Origin: Cyanobacteria bacterium SIG27
GTDB lineage: Bacteria > Cyanobacteriota > Vampirovibrionia > Gastranaerophilales > Gastranaerophilaceae
Assembly (NCBI GenBank): GCA_015152565.1
Contig: SUTT01000005.1
Coordinates: 1-64,000, forward strand
Direction: 5' to 3'
Length of the DNA: 64,000 nucleotides
Shown here: piece after piece, positions 50,990-59,489 of the stretch
Layout: each line of letters opens with the position of its first letter
Position numbering within the stretch: position 1 is the stretch's first letter
The notes under the pieces: model-generated
The model's input: the letters and a program-made list of their open reading frames with translations, nothing else
Told to the model about the DNA's origin: nothing
Database searches by the model: none
Translations under genes and position numbers: made by a program

Positions 50990-52087
50990 CTAGCCTTTCA
51001 AGAAACTTTTTATTATTTTTGTTTGCTTTTCAAATTCTAATAAAAACGCATCATGTCCGCATTTGCTTTCAAGTTCAACAAATGAAACATCTTTGTTCAT
51101 TTTAACTAAAGCGTTAACCATTTGCTTAGATTGCTCTGTAGTGAACAGCCAATCTGTTGAAAATGAAATTACTAAAAAGCGCGAATTTGTGTTTTTAAAT
51201 GCTTCTTCCAAGGAGCCATGTTCTTTGATTGGGTCATAGTAATCTACTGCTTTTGTAATATATAAATAGCTATTAGCGTCAAACCTGTCTACAAAAACTT
51301 TGCCTTGGTGAGCTAGATAACTTTCAACTTGAAAATCTATTCCAAAATCAAAGCTTGGTGTTGTTTTAAACTCTCTTCCAAACTTATTATACATAGCTTC
51401 TTCGCATAGATAGGTAATATGCCCTATCATACGAGCAATAGAAAGTCCTGAATCTGGTGTTTTTTCTTTGTCGTAATAATTTCCGTTGTTAAAATTAACA
51501 TCTGTTAAAATTGCGTTTCGAGCCACTGCATTAAATGCAATTCCTTGAGCATTCAGACGAGCGCTTGTTGCAATTAAAATCGTCGATTTAACAGTATCCG
51601 GATATTTGATTGACCATTCTATTGCTTGCATACCGCCCATTGAGCCACCTGCAACGATTAGTTTTTTAATTCCTAAATAATCAATTAATTTTTTTTGAAC
51701 GTTAACTATGTCTTCAATGGTGACAACGGGAAAATCAAGCGCATATTGCTTGCCTGTTTCAGGATTAATCGAAGCAGGTCCTGTTGTTCCATAGCAACCG
51801 CCCAAAATATTTGATGAAATAACAAAATATTTATCAGTATCAAATGCTTTGCCTGAGCCTATCATATCATCCCACCAACCGGGTTTATTGGTATCTTTAT
51901 GATAATATGCAGCATGAGCGCTTCCTGTTAGTGCATGGAGAACTAAGATTGCGTTATCTTTGTTTTCGTTTAGTTTACCGTAAGTTTCATAAGCAATATC
52001 AATGCAAGGTAGAGTTTTTCCTGATTTAAGAACAGTTGGCTCTTTGATTTTTAAAAATTTAGTTTCTGAATAATTTATATTTCCCAT
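50990..52087 (-). CDS. metX: Homoserine O-acetyltransferase
   Basis: A 365-residue alpha/beta hydrolase-fold enzyme acylating homoserine for methionine synthesis. It has VLHALTGSAHA, GGCYGTTGPAS, the nucleophile elbow VAGGSMGGMQAIEW (Ser), and Asp and His in SFSTDWLF and KCGHDAFLLE. Acetyl versus succinyl specificity cannot be fixed by eye. A TAAAAT lies six bases before its ATG. Confidence 0.92.
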   Translation of the reverse strand: MGNINYSETKFLKIKEPTVLKSGKTLPCIDIAYETYGKLNENKDNAILVLHALTGSAHAAYYHKDTNKPGWWDDMIGSGKAFDTDKYFVISSNILGGCYGTTGPASINPETGKQYALDFPVVTIEDIVNVQKKLIDYLGIKKLIVAGGSMGGMQAIEWSIKYPDTVKSTILIATSARLNAQGIAFNAVARNAILTDVNFNNGNYYDKEKTPDSGLSIARMIGHITYLCEEAMYNKFGREFKTTPSFDFGIDFQVESYLAHQGKVFVDRFDANSYLYITKAVDYYDPIKEHGSLEEAFKNTNSRFLVISFSTDWLFTTEQSKQMVNALVKMNKDVSFVELESKCGHDAFLLEFEKQTKIIKSFLKG

Positions 52088-52093
52088 AATTTT

Positions 52094-52099
52094 ATTTTA
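52094..52099 (-). promoter_or_regulatory. Leaderless-type -10 element for metX
   Basis: TAAAAT on the minus strand with six bases (AAAATT) before the ATG at 52087. Less perfect than the TATAAT examples. Confidence 0.4.
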
Positions 52100-52218
52100 T
52101 CATCTTAAACTAAAGTATAAAAATATATTAACTAATGTATAAATTTTTAAAAAAATACTTCAGTTTTTAAAAAACGTGCCGTTATGGTAAAATATAAGTG
52201 GCACAGGATTGGGTATTT

Positions 52219-53502
52219 ATGAGTAAAACTAGGAAAAACAACGAAACAAATAATTCTTCAATGTATACAAGAAGTATTAATTTGCTTGAAGATGACCCAC
52301 TAGAAGAAATTTTTGCGCTGAATTTGGGAGATTTCTTAACAGAACATTTAATAAATCCTGAATTTGTTGATAAAATATCAAAAAAAGCTAAAGATAAAGA
52401 TAAAAAAGAAAGCCTAAAAGAGCAATTAAAAGAGCTTATTTCTTTTTATTCAATTGATAATACTTTGAGCTTATTGGGTTTTGAGAATAATGAAGATTTT
52501 GTTATTTATAATTCAATAGCTAAAACTGTTAAATTGATGTTAAATTTGGTTGAATGTAATATCTTTTTAGCTAAGAAAAATGAACCATTGCGTCATGCCG
52601 GTTCATCTGATGAAGAATTATCAAATGAAAATATAACTCAATATATTCAAGAAGTAATGGAAGTTGAACACGAAAGAGTGATTGAAAATGATGATGTTCA
52701 AATTTCGCTATTTCCAATGAAAAATAACTTTGAATGCATCGGCGTAATTGAAATTATAAGAAAAATCGAACGTCCGTTAGAATTTGAATATGCAGATTTA
52801 ATTCAAAATATGGCAGGTTTGTTCGTTACTTCTTTAGGGCTTCAAAAATTAATTGATGAAGTTAAAAGGCTATTATCGCTTGATACTGTTTCAATTGTCG
52901 AGCTTCAAAATTTAAGAGCGCAATTGACTGCTATAATTGGTGATTTAGGCGATCAACAGCAATCTTTTGTTGAAAAATTAGCTTACGCATCTGACTTAAA
53001 AGGTCAATATAAACGTTCTCATTCAAACGAATGTGCTGAGTTATCTCGTGAAATTTGCAATCATTTAGGATTGAATGAAAAGACTACAGATTTAATCTAT
53101 TATGCTGGTTTATTGCAAAATATCGGCAAAATTACTCTATCGGAAGAACTATTCACCAAAAAAGATAAATTAACAGACGCTGATTGGAATGAGCTTAAAA
53201 ACACTCCAAATGCCGGTGTAGATTTATTGATGAACATTAACTTTATGTCTGAAGTTGTTCCATATATTAACTATCAGCAAGAAAGATATAATGGTGGCGG
53301 ATATCCTGAAGGTCTATCTGGCAATTCAATTCCATTGGGTTCAAGAATTATTGCTCTTGCTGGTGCATATTGTGCGCTAACTCAGGATAGAGCTCATAGA
53401 AAAGCTATGTCAAACGCTAAAGCATTGGAAATTTTAAAGCAAGAAGCTGGAATTAAATGGGACCCTGCAATAGTTGATGTTTTAGTTGAAATTAAAGGTT
53501 AA
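52219..53502 (+). CDS. GAF-like plus degenerate HD-GYP protein
   Basis: About 427 residues. A central region (about 100-210) looks GAF-like. From about residue 235 there is an HD-GYP-like domain: RSHSNECAELSREICNHLGL, YYAGLLQNIGKITL, and ERYNGGGYPEGLSGNSIPLG. The metal- and c-di-GMP-cleaving residues are altered: HD of H-D-I-G-K is Q-N, and the usual HHE before the GYP loop is YQQE. It is probably a non-catalytic signalling protein. ATG 52219 was chosen because TATAAG/TAAAAT promoter-like sequence overlaps the longer GTG frame at 52198. Confidence 0.8.
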   Translation: MSKTRKNNETNNSSMYTRSINLLEDDPLEEIFALNLGDFLTEHLINPEFVDKISKKAKDKDKKESLKEQLKELISFYSIDNTLSLLGFENNEDFVIYNSIAKTVKLMLNLVECNIFLAKKNEPLRHAGSSDEELSNENITQYIQEVMEVEHERVIENDDVQISLFPMKNNFECIGVIEIIRKIERPLEFEYADLIQNMAGLFVTSLGLQKLIDEVKRLLSLDTVSIVELQNLRAQLTAIIGDLGDQQQSFVEKLAYASDLKGQYKRSHSNECAELSREICNHLGLNEKTTDLIYYAGLLQNIGKITLSEELFTKKDKLTDADWNELKNTPNAGVDLLMNINFMSEVVPYINYQQERYNGGGYPEGLSGNSIPLGSRIIALAGAYCALTQDRAHRKAMSNAKALEILKQEAGIKWDPAIVDVLVEIKG

Positions 53503-53503
53503 T

Positions 53504-54037
53504 TTAGCTAAAAAATATTGAACAAACTATTATTGCAGCAATTAAACCTACGATATCTGCTAAAATCCCCGCTAGAAGTGCGTGGCGAAATTTTTTAATT
53601 CCAATGGCGCCAAAGTATACGCTTGCAACATAAAAAGTTGTTTCACTGCTTCCTGTAATAACGGCAGCTAATTTTGTTGCATAAGAATTTACTCCTGTTT
53701 GATTAATGATATCAGCTAAAACTCCTAATGTTGCTGAACCTGATAAGGAGCGAGTTAGCATTATAGTTGACGTTTCAATTGGAATTTTAAAAAAGTCAAA
53801 TACAGGTGATAAAATTTTTTGTGCAATATCAATTGCTCCGCTTGCTCGAAGAGCGGCAGTGCAAACCATAATGGCTATTAAATATGGAATAATTTTAATT
53901 GCTATTTTAAACCCATCAGCAGCCCCAATTGTAAAATCTTCGTAAGCTGGAGTTTTTTTAATTAATGCATAAATTAAAATTGTTCCTATTATGATAGGTA
54001 AAATATAAATAGAAAGTGAATTTAAAAAATTAATCAT
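53504..54037 (-). CDS. spmB: Spore maturation protein B-like (nucleoside-recognition) membrane protein
   Basis: A 177-residue membrane protein with about five helices and the SpmB/nucleoside-recognition features TRSLSGSATLGVLADI and TGSSETTFYVASVYFG. The SpmA/SpmB pair occurs in many non-spore-formers; its transport role is not well settled. The start overlaps the spmA stop by 4 bases (ATGA). Confidence 0.88.
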   Translation of the reverse strand: MINFLNSLSIYILPIIIGTILIYALIKKTPAYEDFTIGAADGFKIAIKIIPYLIAIMVCTAALRASGAIDIAQKILSPVFDFFKIPIETSTIMLTRSLSGSATLGVLADIINQTGVNSYATKLAAVITGSSETTFYVASVYFGAIGIKKFRHALLAGILADIVGLIAAIIVCSIFFS

Positions 54038-54609
54038 TTAAAAACCCTTTCTAAAATTTTTGAGAAAAATAATGCTGAAATAAAAGCAATTGATGTCACT
54101 ATTAAAGTTGGAATGATTATTTGTGTTGGGTTTTGCATTCCATTTGCGCTTAAAATTGCTATGACTACTGCAGGAACTATTTGAAAACCTGCCGTGTTAA
54201 TTGCTAAAAATGTACACATTGAATTTGTTGCTTGGTCTTTTTTCTCGTTTTTTCCTTGCATATCTTCCATTGCTTTAATGCCGAATGGAGTTGCCGCATT
54301 CATTAACCCAAGTGCATTTGCGCTAATATTTAGTGCAATATTACTTATTGCGTTGTTATTTTCTTTTAAATCGGGAAATATTTTTAAAAGTGGTTTTTTG
54401 ATTAATTTTGAAAATAGTTCAACTAAACCTGAATTTTTAGCGATATTTACTATTCCAAGCCAAAATGCCATAATTCCAATTAAAGAAAAAGAAATCTCAA
54501 CTGCTTTTTGGCTGGATTTCAAAATTCCATTAATGGTATCCGACATTGTGCCGTTAAATATGGCGCAAATAAACGAAATTAACAGTAAAAAGATGAATAT
54601 ATAGTTCAT
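54034..54609 (-). CDS. spmA: Spore maturation protein A-like (nucleoside-recognition) membrane protein
   Basis: A 191-residue membrane protein with about five helices; SpmA features are LIGIMAFWLGIVNIA, ANALGLMNAATPFGIKAM and FLAINTAGFQIVPA. AAGGAT before the ATG at 54609 decides the start; the longer frame begins inside the upstream gene. It is coupled to spmB, and the pair probably forms one heteromeric membrane complex. Confidence 0.88.
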   Translation of the reverse strand: MNYIFIFLLLISFICAIFNGTMSDTINGILKSSQKAVEISFSLIGIMAFWLGIVNIAKNSGLVELFSKLIKKPLLKIFPDLKENNNAISNIALNISANALGLMNAATPFGIKAMEDMQGKNEKKDQATNSMCTFLAINTAGFQIVPAVVIAILSANGMQNPTQIIIPTLIVTSIAFISALFFSKILERVFK

Positions 54610-54610
54610 T

Positions 54611-56128
54611 TTATCCTTGGAATTTTTCAGCGAAATAACTTTCGCCATCCATTGTTATAGAATATTTTTTACCTTCATCGGTATCTATAGTTTTAATATA
54701 TTCTCTTGAAATCAATTCGTCAAGAATTGATAAGTTTGCAATTTTTCCTGTTGCTTGAAAGAGTTTTGAGTTAATAAATTTAATTGTAAATTCACTCTTT
54801 CTTAAAACATTTTTTATAAAATAAGCACAAATTAAAAATTCGTCAATTATTTCACTGCAAGCAAAACCCGCTAAAAATGGTTTAAAATCAAGCTCAACCG
54901 TTGGTGTTGGAGCTGGAGCTTGAGTTGGGTTTGTTTCTTGTACGTTTTGTTTTTCATCTTCATCATCTTCTGGAAGATAGTTATATTCTGGGTTTTTGAT
55001 AATTTCTTGTTGAGGTATAGTTGTTTGTTTTTCTTGTACTTGAATTACTTCTTCTTGTGTTTTGGTTGTTTCTTCTTGAATAGAAACGCTCATTTCTTCA
55101 ATATTAATTGGAAGTTCTTCAATTTGAGAAATTTCTTGTGCTATTGTTGTTAAAATTTCTTCTAGTTCGTAATCTGGCGCCATTGTTGGAGTTTGAACTT
55201 GTGGTTCTTGAGAAAAATCTGGCGTTGAATTAAAAATGTCATCAAGTTTTGATTGATAATGTTGCTCAATTTGCGATTCTTCAATTCTTACATCAGGGAT
55301 TATGGATAAATCTTCCATGTTGTCTTTGCTGAAATTGAGGTAGATGTCATCGTTGTGTGAAGTTTGTTTGATTTCAAGTTTTTCTTGTGCAAGATTAATT
55401 AGCTCATCAATATCACTTTGAATTTCTGGCGCTTGATTGGTTTCTTCAATTATAAAATCTTTAGTTTTAATTTCTTGTTTTTGAGTTTGAACTGGTGCTT
55501 CAACTTGCCTTGGTTGTTCTACAACCGTTGGTTTTGGGCTTATTGAGGGCTCGTTTTGAAAAGTTATTGTTTCGCTTGGAAGTGAATTTGTTATAGCTTG
55601 TTCTTTTTGTTTTTCTAATAAAAGAGCTTGTTCTTCTTGTTGTCTAGCTAGTTCTTGAGCTCTTTTTTGCATTTGTTCAACTTGCAATCTTGCAAGCTCT
55701 TGCGCTTGCTTTTTAGCGTATTCTTCTTCTTTAGCCCTCTGTTCTTGTTGTTTAATTAGTTCTTGTTTTTTTCTTTCTTCTTCTTGCTTTGCAAGTTTTA
55801 GAGCTTTTTTCTCTTCTTCTTGCTGTTGTTGAATTTTTTCTTCGATAATTTTTTGCGCTTTTAAATTTGCCATTTTTTCAATTTCTTCTTTAAGCAAAAT
55901 GGCTTTTGACGCTTCTTTTTGATTATTAGGTGTTAGTTTTTCTATTTCATTGATTGATTTTACATTTGTATTTACAATTTCAATTTTTTTGATTTTAGAT
56001 TTAAATTCTTCGCTCACATCAAAAATATGAGAAAAGTATATATCCATTTCTCTTTGGGTAACTTCTTTATTGTTGGACTCTAGACTAAATTCTGATCCAT
56101 TAGATTTTATTTTGATATTGTAATACAC
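54611..56128 (-). CDS. Coiled-coil protein with small N- and C-terminal domains
   Basis: A 505-residue protein of unknown function. Residues 1-45 (YYNIKIKSNGSEFSLESNN, then an amphipathic helix) form a small beta-hairpin-helix module that also constitutes the adjacent 41-residue protein. Residues 80-190 are a Gln/Glu/Lys coiled coil, 190-400 an acidic Pro/Gln/Thr-rich linker, and about 410-505 a helical domain ending SREYIKTIDTDEGKKYSITM, which looks like a winged helix. The start is GTG at 56128 after AAGGTGG. It lies directly before spmA. Confidence 0.7.
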   Translation of the reverse strand: MYYNIKIKSNGSEFSLESNNKEVTQREMDIYFSHIFDVSEEFKSKIKKIEIVNTNVKSINEIEKLTPNNQKEASKAILLKEEIEKMANLKAQKIIEEKIQQQQEEEKKALKLAKQEEERKKQELIKQQEQRAKEEEYAKKQAQELARLQVEQMQKRAQELARQQEEQALLLEKQKEQAITNSLPSETITFQNEPSISPKPTVVEQPRQVEAPVQTQKQEIKTKDFIIEETNQAPEIQSDIDELINLAQEKLEIKQTSHNDDIYLNFSKDNMEDLSIIPDVRIEESQIEQHYQSKLDDIFNSTPDFSQEPQVQTPTMAPDYELEEILTTIAQEISQIEELPINIEEMSVSIQEETTKTQEEVIQVQEKQTTIPQQEIIKNPEYNYLPEDDEDEKQNVQETNPTQAPAPTPTVELDFKPFLAGFACSEIIDEFLICAYFIKNVLRKSEFTIKFINSKLFQATGKIANLSILDELISREYIKTIDTDEGKKYSITMDGESYFAEKFQG

Positions 56129-56149
56129 TATCCACCTTTAATTTTGTTG

Positions 56150-56275
56150 TTATGCGTGTTTTTTTAAAATTTCTTCACGCCATTTTTCAAGTTGTTGTTC
56201 AACAAATTCAGCATCGTCAGAAGAAAATTCTATCTCTAAATCACCTTTTTTCATTTTGAAAACATATTGAGGCAT
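56150..56275 (-). CDS. 41-residue small protein (beta-hairpin-helix module)
   Basis: The frame begins MPQYVFKMKKGDLEIEFSSD and ends EKWREEILKKHA. It has GGAG seven bases before the ATG, a sensible charged sequence and a position 21 bases before the coiled-coil gene, so it is very likely real. Its pattern Y-x-x-K-x-K-x-G-x-x-x-x-x-x-S, then an acidic-start helix, mirrors the first 45 residues of the next protein, suggesting a shared interaction module. Confidence 0.7.
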   Translation of the reverse strand: MPQYVFKMKKGDLEIEFSSDDAEFVEQQLEKWREEILKKHA

Positions 56276-56502
56276 GTATAAACTCCTAATACTTTAGTTT
56301 TATTATAATCTAAATTAGCTTTATGAGTACATTTTTTTAAGTATTGTTAATAAAATTGTTAAAAAAGTCATGGAAAATTGATTTTCTTTAAAAAATAGTT
56401 AAATTGTTGTTAGAATAAGCCAAATTTTAATCTATTTGTATGACTAATTAAGCTAATATTTTCTCTATAATAATTTTGGGGAAAGAGCTTGGGAGCTTTA
56501 GT

Positions 56503-58011
56503 TTGTATAATTCAATTTATCCAATAAATATAAACTATACAAAGCACAATCAGTATAAGAAAAATACTGCTGATAATTCTGCTTCCCAAAGTAGTGCTCA
56601 AACTCAAGTAAATCAAGATAATAATCAAAGTCAAAATACTTTTCCTAACGGAGCAAAGGTTGCGATTGATTATACCAAAGGTCAGATTAATATTTCTCAG
56701 GTTTTGACCGATTTTAGAAGCACAATCCTTGCAATTAATGCGCCCGATGATGTTAGTGATGAAGTTAGCATATATTTAAATCTTGTTGATAAAGAATCTA
56801 AAAAAGAAAATCCATCTCGAGAAATCATTGTTGCAAACTTAAAAAACGCTTCAAGAATTTCTGACGCTTATATTGCAAAAGCGCTAAATAAACAATCTAA
56901 TGTTGTTGAAAAATGGATTGATACTTTGTTTTTGCAAAGAATTAACTTGAAAGCTGACCCAAACGAAATTAACCCCGATTTTCAGCTTGAGTTTCCCAAA
57001 AATGCGCAAGAAAGAATAGAAGCTCAAAAGCAAGCGCAAAATGAGTCTGTTATTGAACAACCTGTTGTTGCGGAAGCTGAAGAAGAAAAAGAAGAAGAAA
57101 CTGTTGAATCTCATTTTGAATTAGCTGATAGTTCAAGTGAAATTAAGTTGTCTAATCAAACTGAAGTAGTTGATGTTGAATCTCAATTTGAATTAGCGCA
57201 AGAAGAGATTAAGGCTCCGGTGACAATACAAAAGCAAACCCCCTTTAGCCCTAAAACCCAAGCCGACATTGAAGCACGTGCTCTTTTTGCTCGTGCAAAA
57301 GCTCTTCCTCAAACAAACCAAGGCGATATTGAAGCAATAAATCTTTTAAATGAGGCATTGGGTATAATGAACAATGACTTAGCTGCAAATAAAAATATTA
57401 GAGCTGCAATCCACATTGAACGTGGTAAAATATTTGATAGCTATGATTATGTTGATTATGCACTAAGAGATTATTACGAAGCAACTAAAGCTGACGATTT
57501 TAATCTAAAAGCTCAGGCGCATTATAAATCCGGTCAAATTTATGACGAATTTAGCGAGTTTTATCCTGCAATGGATAATTATTTTTCAAGTGTTGCATAT
57601 AGTGCTGAAGCTGAAAATATTGATGCTCAAACAAGGGTTTTATCAAAAATTGCAAGTTTATACACTAAACAATTTGATGTTCAAAGAGCTAGTGAATTTG
57701 GAGATTTGGCAATTGAAACTGCGCAAAATTCAAATAATAGCGAGTTGCTTGCTCAAACTTATTCAACCGATGCTCAAAATTCGCAATATTTAGGGCAAAA
57801 CGATAGAGCTCTTGATAGTTATAAAAATGCATTATCAATTTTTCCTAGAAATGACGAAAGTTTTGAACAAATGGCTTATAATTACGAACAAGCTGCAATT
57901 GTTATGAGAAAACTTGGAAACCATGCTAAAGCAGCGAAGCTTCAATTGAAGGCAAATCAATATTATCAAAAAGCGCAACTTGCGCCCTCTCAACTGGAAC
58001 AAGCAGGTTAA
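56503..58011 (+). CDS. TPR-containing lineage-type protein
   Basis: About 502 residues: an N-terminus YNSIYPININYTKHNQYKKN recalling the I-x-P-I starts of other proteins here, a Ser/Gln/Asn-rich linker, a domain at about 60-150 with helices, a Glu-rich segment, then TPR-like repeats from about residue 260 to the end (for example ALRDYYEATKADDFNLKAQA). The start is probably TTG at 56503, seven bases after GGGAG. The last 86 bases overlap aroB on the opposite strand. No signal peptide; function unknown. Confidence 0.7.
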   Translation: MYNSIYPININYTKHNQYKKNTADNSASQSSAQTQVNQDNNQSQNTFPNGAKVAIDYTKGQINISQVLTDFRSTILAINAPDDVSDEVSIYLNLVDKESKKENPSREIIVANLKNASRISDAYIAKALNKQSNVVEKWIDTLFLQRINLKADPNEINPDFQLEFPKNAQERIEAQKQAQNESVIEQPVVAEAEEEKEEETVESHFELADSSSEIKLSNQTEVVDVESQFELAQEEIKAPVTIQKQTPFSPKTQADIEARALFARAKALPQTNQGDIEAINLLNEALGIMNNDLAANKNIRAAIHIERGKIFDSYDYVDYALRDYYEATKADDFNLKAQAHYKSGQIYDEFSEFYPAMDNYFSSVAYSAEAENIDAQTRVLSKIASLYTKQFDVQRASEFGDLAIETAQNSNNSELLAQTYSTDAQNSQYLGQNDRALDSYKNALSIFPRNDESFEQMAYNYEQAAIVMRKLGNHAKAAKLQLKANQYYQKAQLAPSQLEQAG

Positions 58012-58987
58012 TTTTTGAATTTTCAACTTTTTTGTCTTGCTTCATAAGGTTGATTATATCTTCTTTTTTAAATTTAATTTGCTTGGTAGTAAGCTCGTAT
58101 TTATTTAATAAATTAATAATTTCTTCATAGTATTCATTTGTAATCATATTTTTAATTACAGCAAGTTTGCTTGCATATTTTATACCGTGAGCCACTGCTT
58201 CGCCATGGGAAAACTTTTTGTAGTTTGAAAGAGTTTCGATTGGATGAGCATAAGTGTGTCCAAAGTTGAGAATTTTTCTTAAACCACCCTCCAATCTATC
58301 ATTTACAACAACATTTGCTTTCAAAGATGCACAAGATTTAATTATAAAATCCATTTGCTTTTTGATATCTTTAATTGAATTTCTGGATAAAAATTCAATT
58401 AAATTAAATTCGCAATATTTATTGCAAGATTTTTCTATAAAAGCATATTTTAAGACCTCTCCTAAGCCGCATTTAAATTCGTATTCATTTAATGTGTTTA
58501 GAAGTAAAGGGTCTATTAAAACTTTGTTTGCCAAATAAAATGTGCCGATTAAATTTTTACCATAAGGACTGTTTATTCCTGTTTTTCCGCCGATTGAAGA
58601 ATCACACATTGCAAGAAGTGTCGTTGGCATTTGGATTAATTCAACTCCTCTTAAAACTGTGCTTGCAGCATATCCTGCTAAATCTCCAACAACACCTCCG
58701 CCAAAGGCAATAATTGAATCTTTTCTTTCGATTTTTTGTTTTAAAAGTTCGTTGATTATATAATTATAAGTTTTTATGTTTTTATATTTTTCTCCATCTT
58801 TGATGATTATCACTTGATTAGATGGAAATTTGTAAACTAATTCTGGATATAATTTTGCTAATTTTGTATTTGTTATAAGGAAATATCTTTTATCTTCAAA
58901 ATGCTCTTGAATAGTGTTTTTAAGATCATCTTGAATAATGATTTCGCTTTTGAAGTTTTCTTGTGTTGAAATTACGATTTTATCCAT
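57926..58987 (-). CDS. aroB: 3-dehydroquinate synthase
   Basis: A 353-residue NAD- and metal-dependent enzyme of the shikimate pathway. It has IIKDGEKYKNIKTY, AFGGGVVGDLAGYAASTVLRG, PTTLLAMCDSSIGGKTGIN, KYAFIEK and the metal-binding histidines in NFGHTYAHPIE and HGEAVAHG. It overlaps aroK by 8 bases. The C-terminal 28 codons lie opposite the end of the convergent TPR gene. Confidence 0.95.
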   Translation of the reverse strand: MDKIVISTQENFKSEIIIQDDLKNTIQEHFEDKRYFLITNTKLAKLYPELVYKFPSNQVIIIKDGEKYKNIKTYNYIINELLKQKIERKDSIIAFGGGVVGDLAGYAASTVLRGVELIQMPTTLLAMCDSSIGGKTGINSPYGKNLIGTFYLANKVLIDPLLLNTLNEYEFKCGLGEVLKYAFIEKSCNKYCEFNLIEFLSRNSIKDIKKQMDFIIKSCASLKANVVVNDRLEGGLRKILNFGHTYAHPIETLSNYKKFSHGEAVAHGIKYASKLAVIKNMITNEYYEEIINLLNKYELTTKQIKFKKEDIINLMKQDKKVENSKINLLVPVERAQVALFDNIDLPSIEASLL

Positions 58988-59489
58988 ATATTTTTAATAT
59001 TTCCTCTGCGATTTTTTGTTGTGTTTTATTGTCGGTTTCAATTGTTGCTTTTGCCAGATTGTAAAATTGTTCTCTTGAATTTAGAATTTTTTTAATTTCT
59101 TCTTTTGGATTTTTTACTAAAAGTAAAGGGCGAGTTTTGTCATCTTTAATTCTATTATAAATCGTTTCATAATTTGCGCTAAGATAAATTGTTAAAATGC
59201 TTTTATCTGAAAGTAAAATTCTATTTTCTTCTTTTAATACTATTCCGCCACCCGTTGAAATGATGCAATTTGACTTAGTTAGAGCTTTTTTTAAAATTTC
59301 ACTTTCAATTTCTCTAAACTTTTCTTCGCCGTATTTTTTAAAAAAATCTACAATTTTACATTTTTCTTGTTGTTCAAAAATTTCATCAGTGTCCAATAAG
59401 GAAAGATTTAATTTTTCACTCAAAAGCTTGGAAACTGTGCTTTTTCCGCTTCCCATCATTCCGATTAAAACGATTTTATTATATTTCAT
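58980..59489 (-). CDS. aroK: Shikimate kinase
   Basis: A 169-residue P-loop kinase phosphorylating shikimate. It has GMMGSGKSTVSKLL, LDTDEIFEQ, EEKFREIESE, CIISTGGGIVL and the lid DDKTRPLL. It overlaps aroC upstream by 11 bases and aroB downstream by 8. Confidence 0.95.
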   Translation of the reverse strand: MKYNKIVLIGMMGSGKSTVSKLLSEKLNLSLLDTDEIFEQQEKCKIVDFFKKYGEEKFREIESEILKKALTKSNCIISTGGGIVLKEENRILLSDKSILTIYLSANYETIYNRIKDDKTRPLLLVKNPKEEIKKILNSREQFYNLAKATIETDNKTQQKIAEEILKIYG

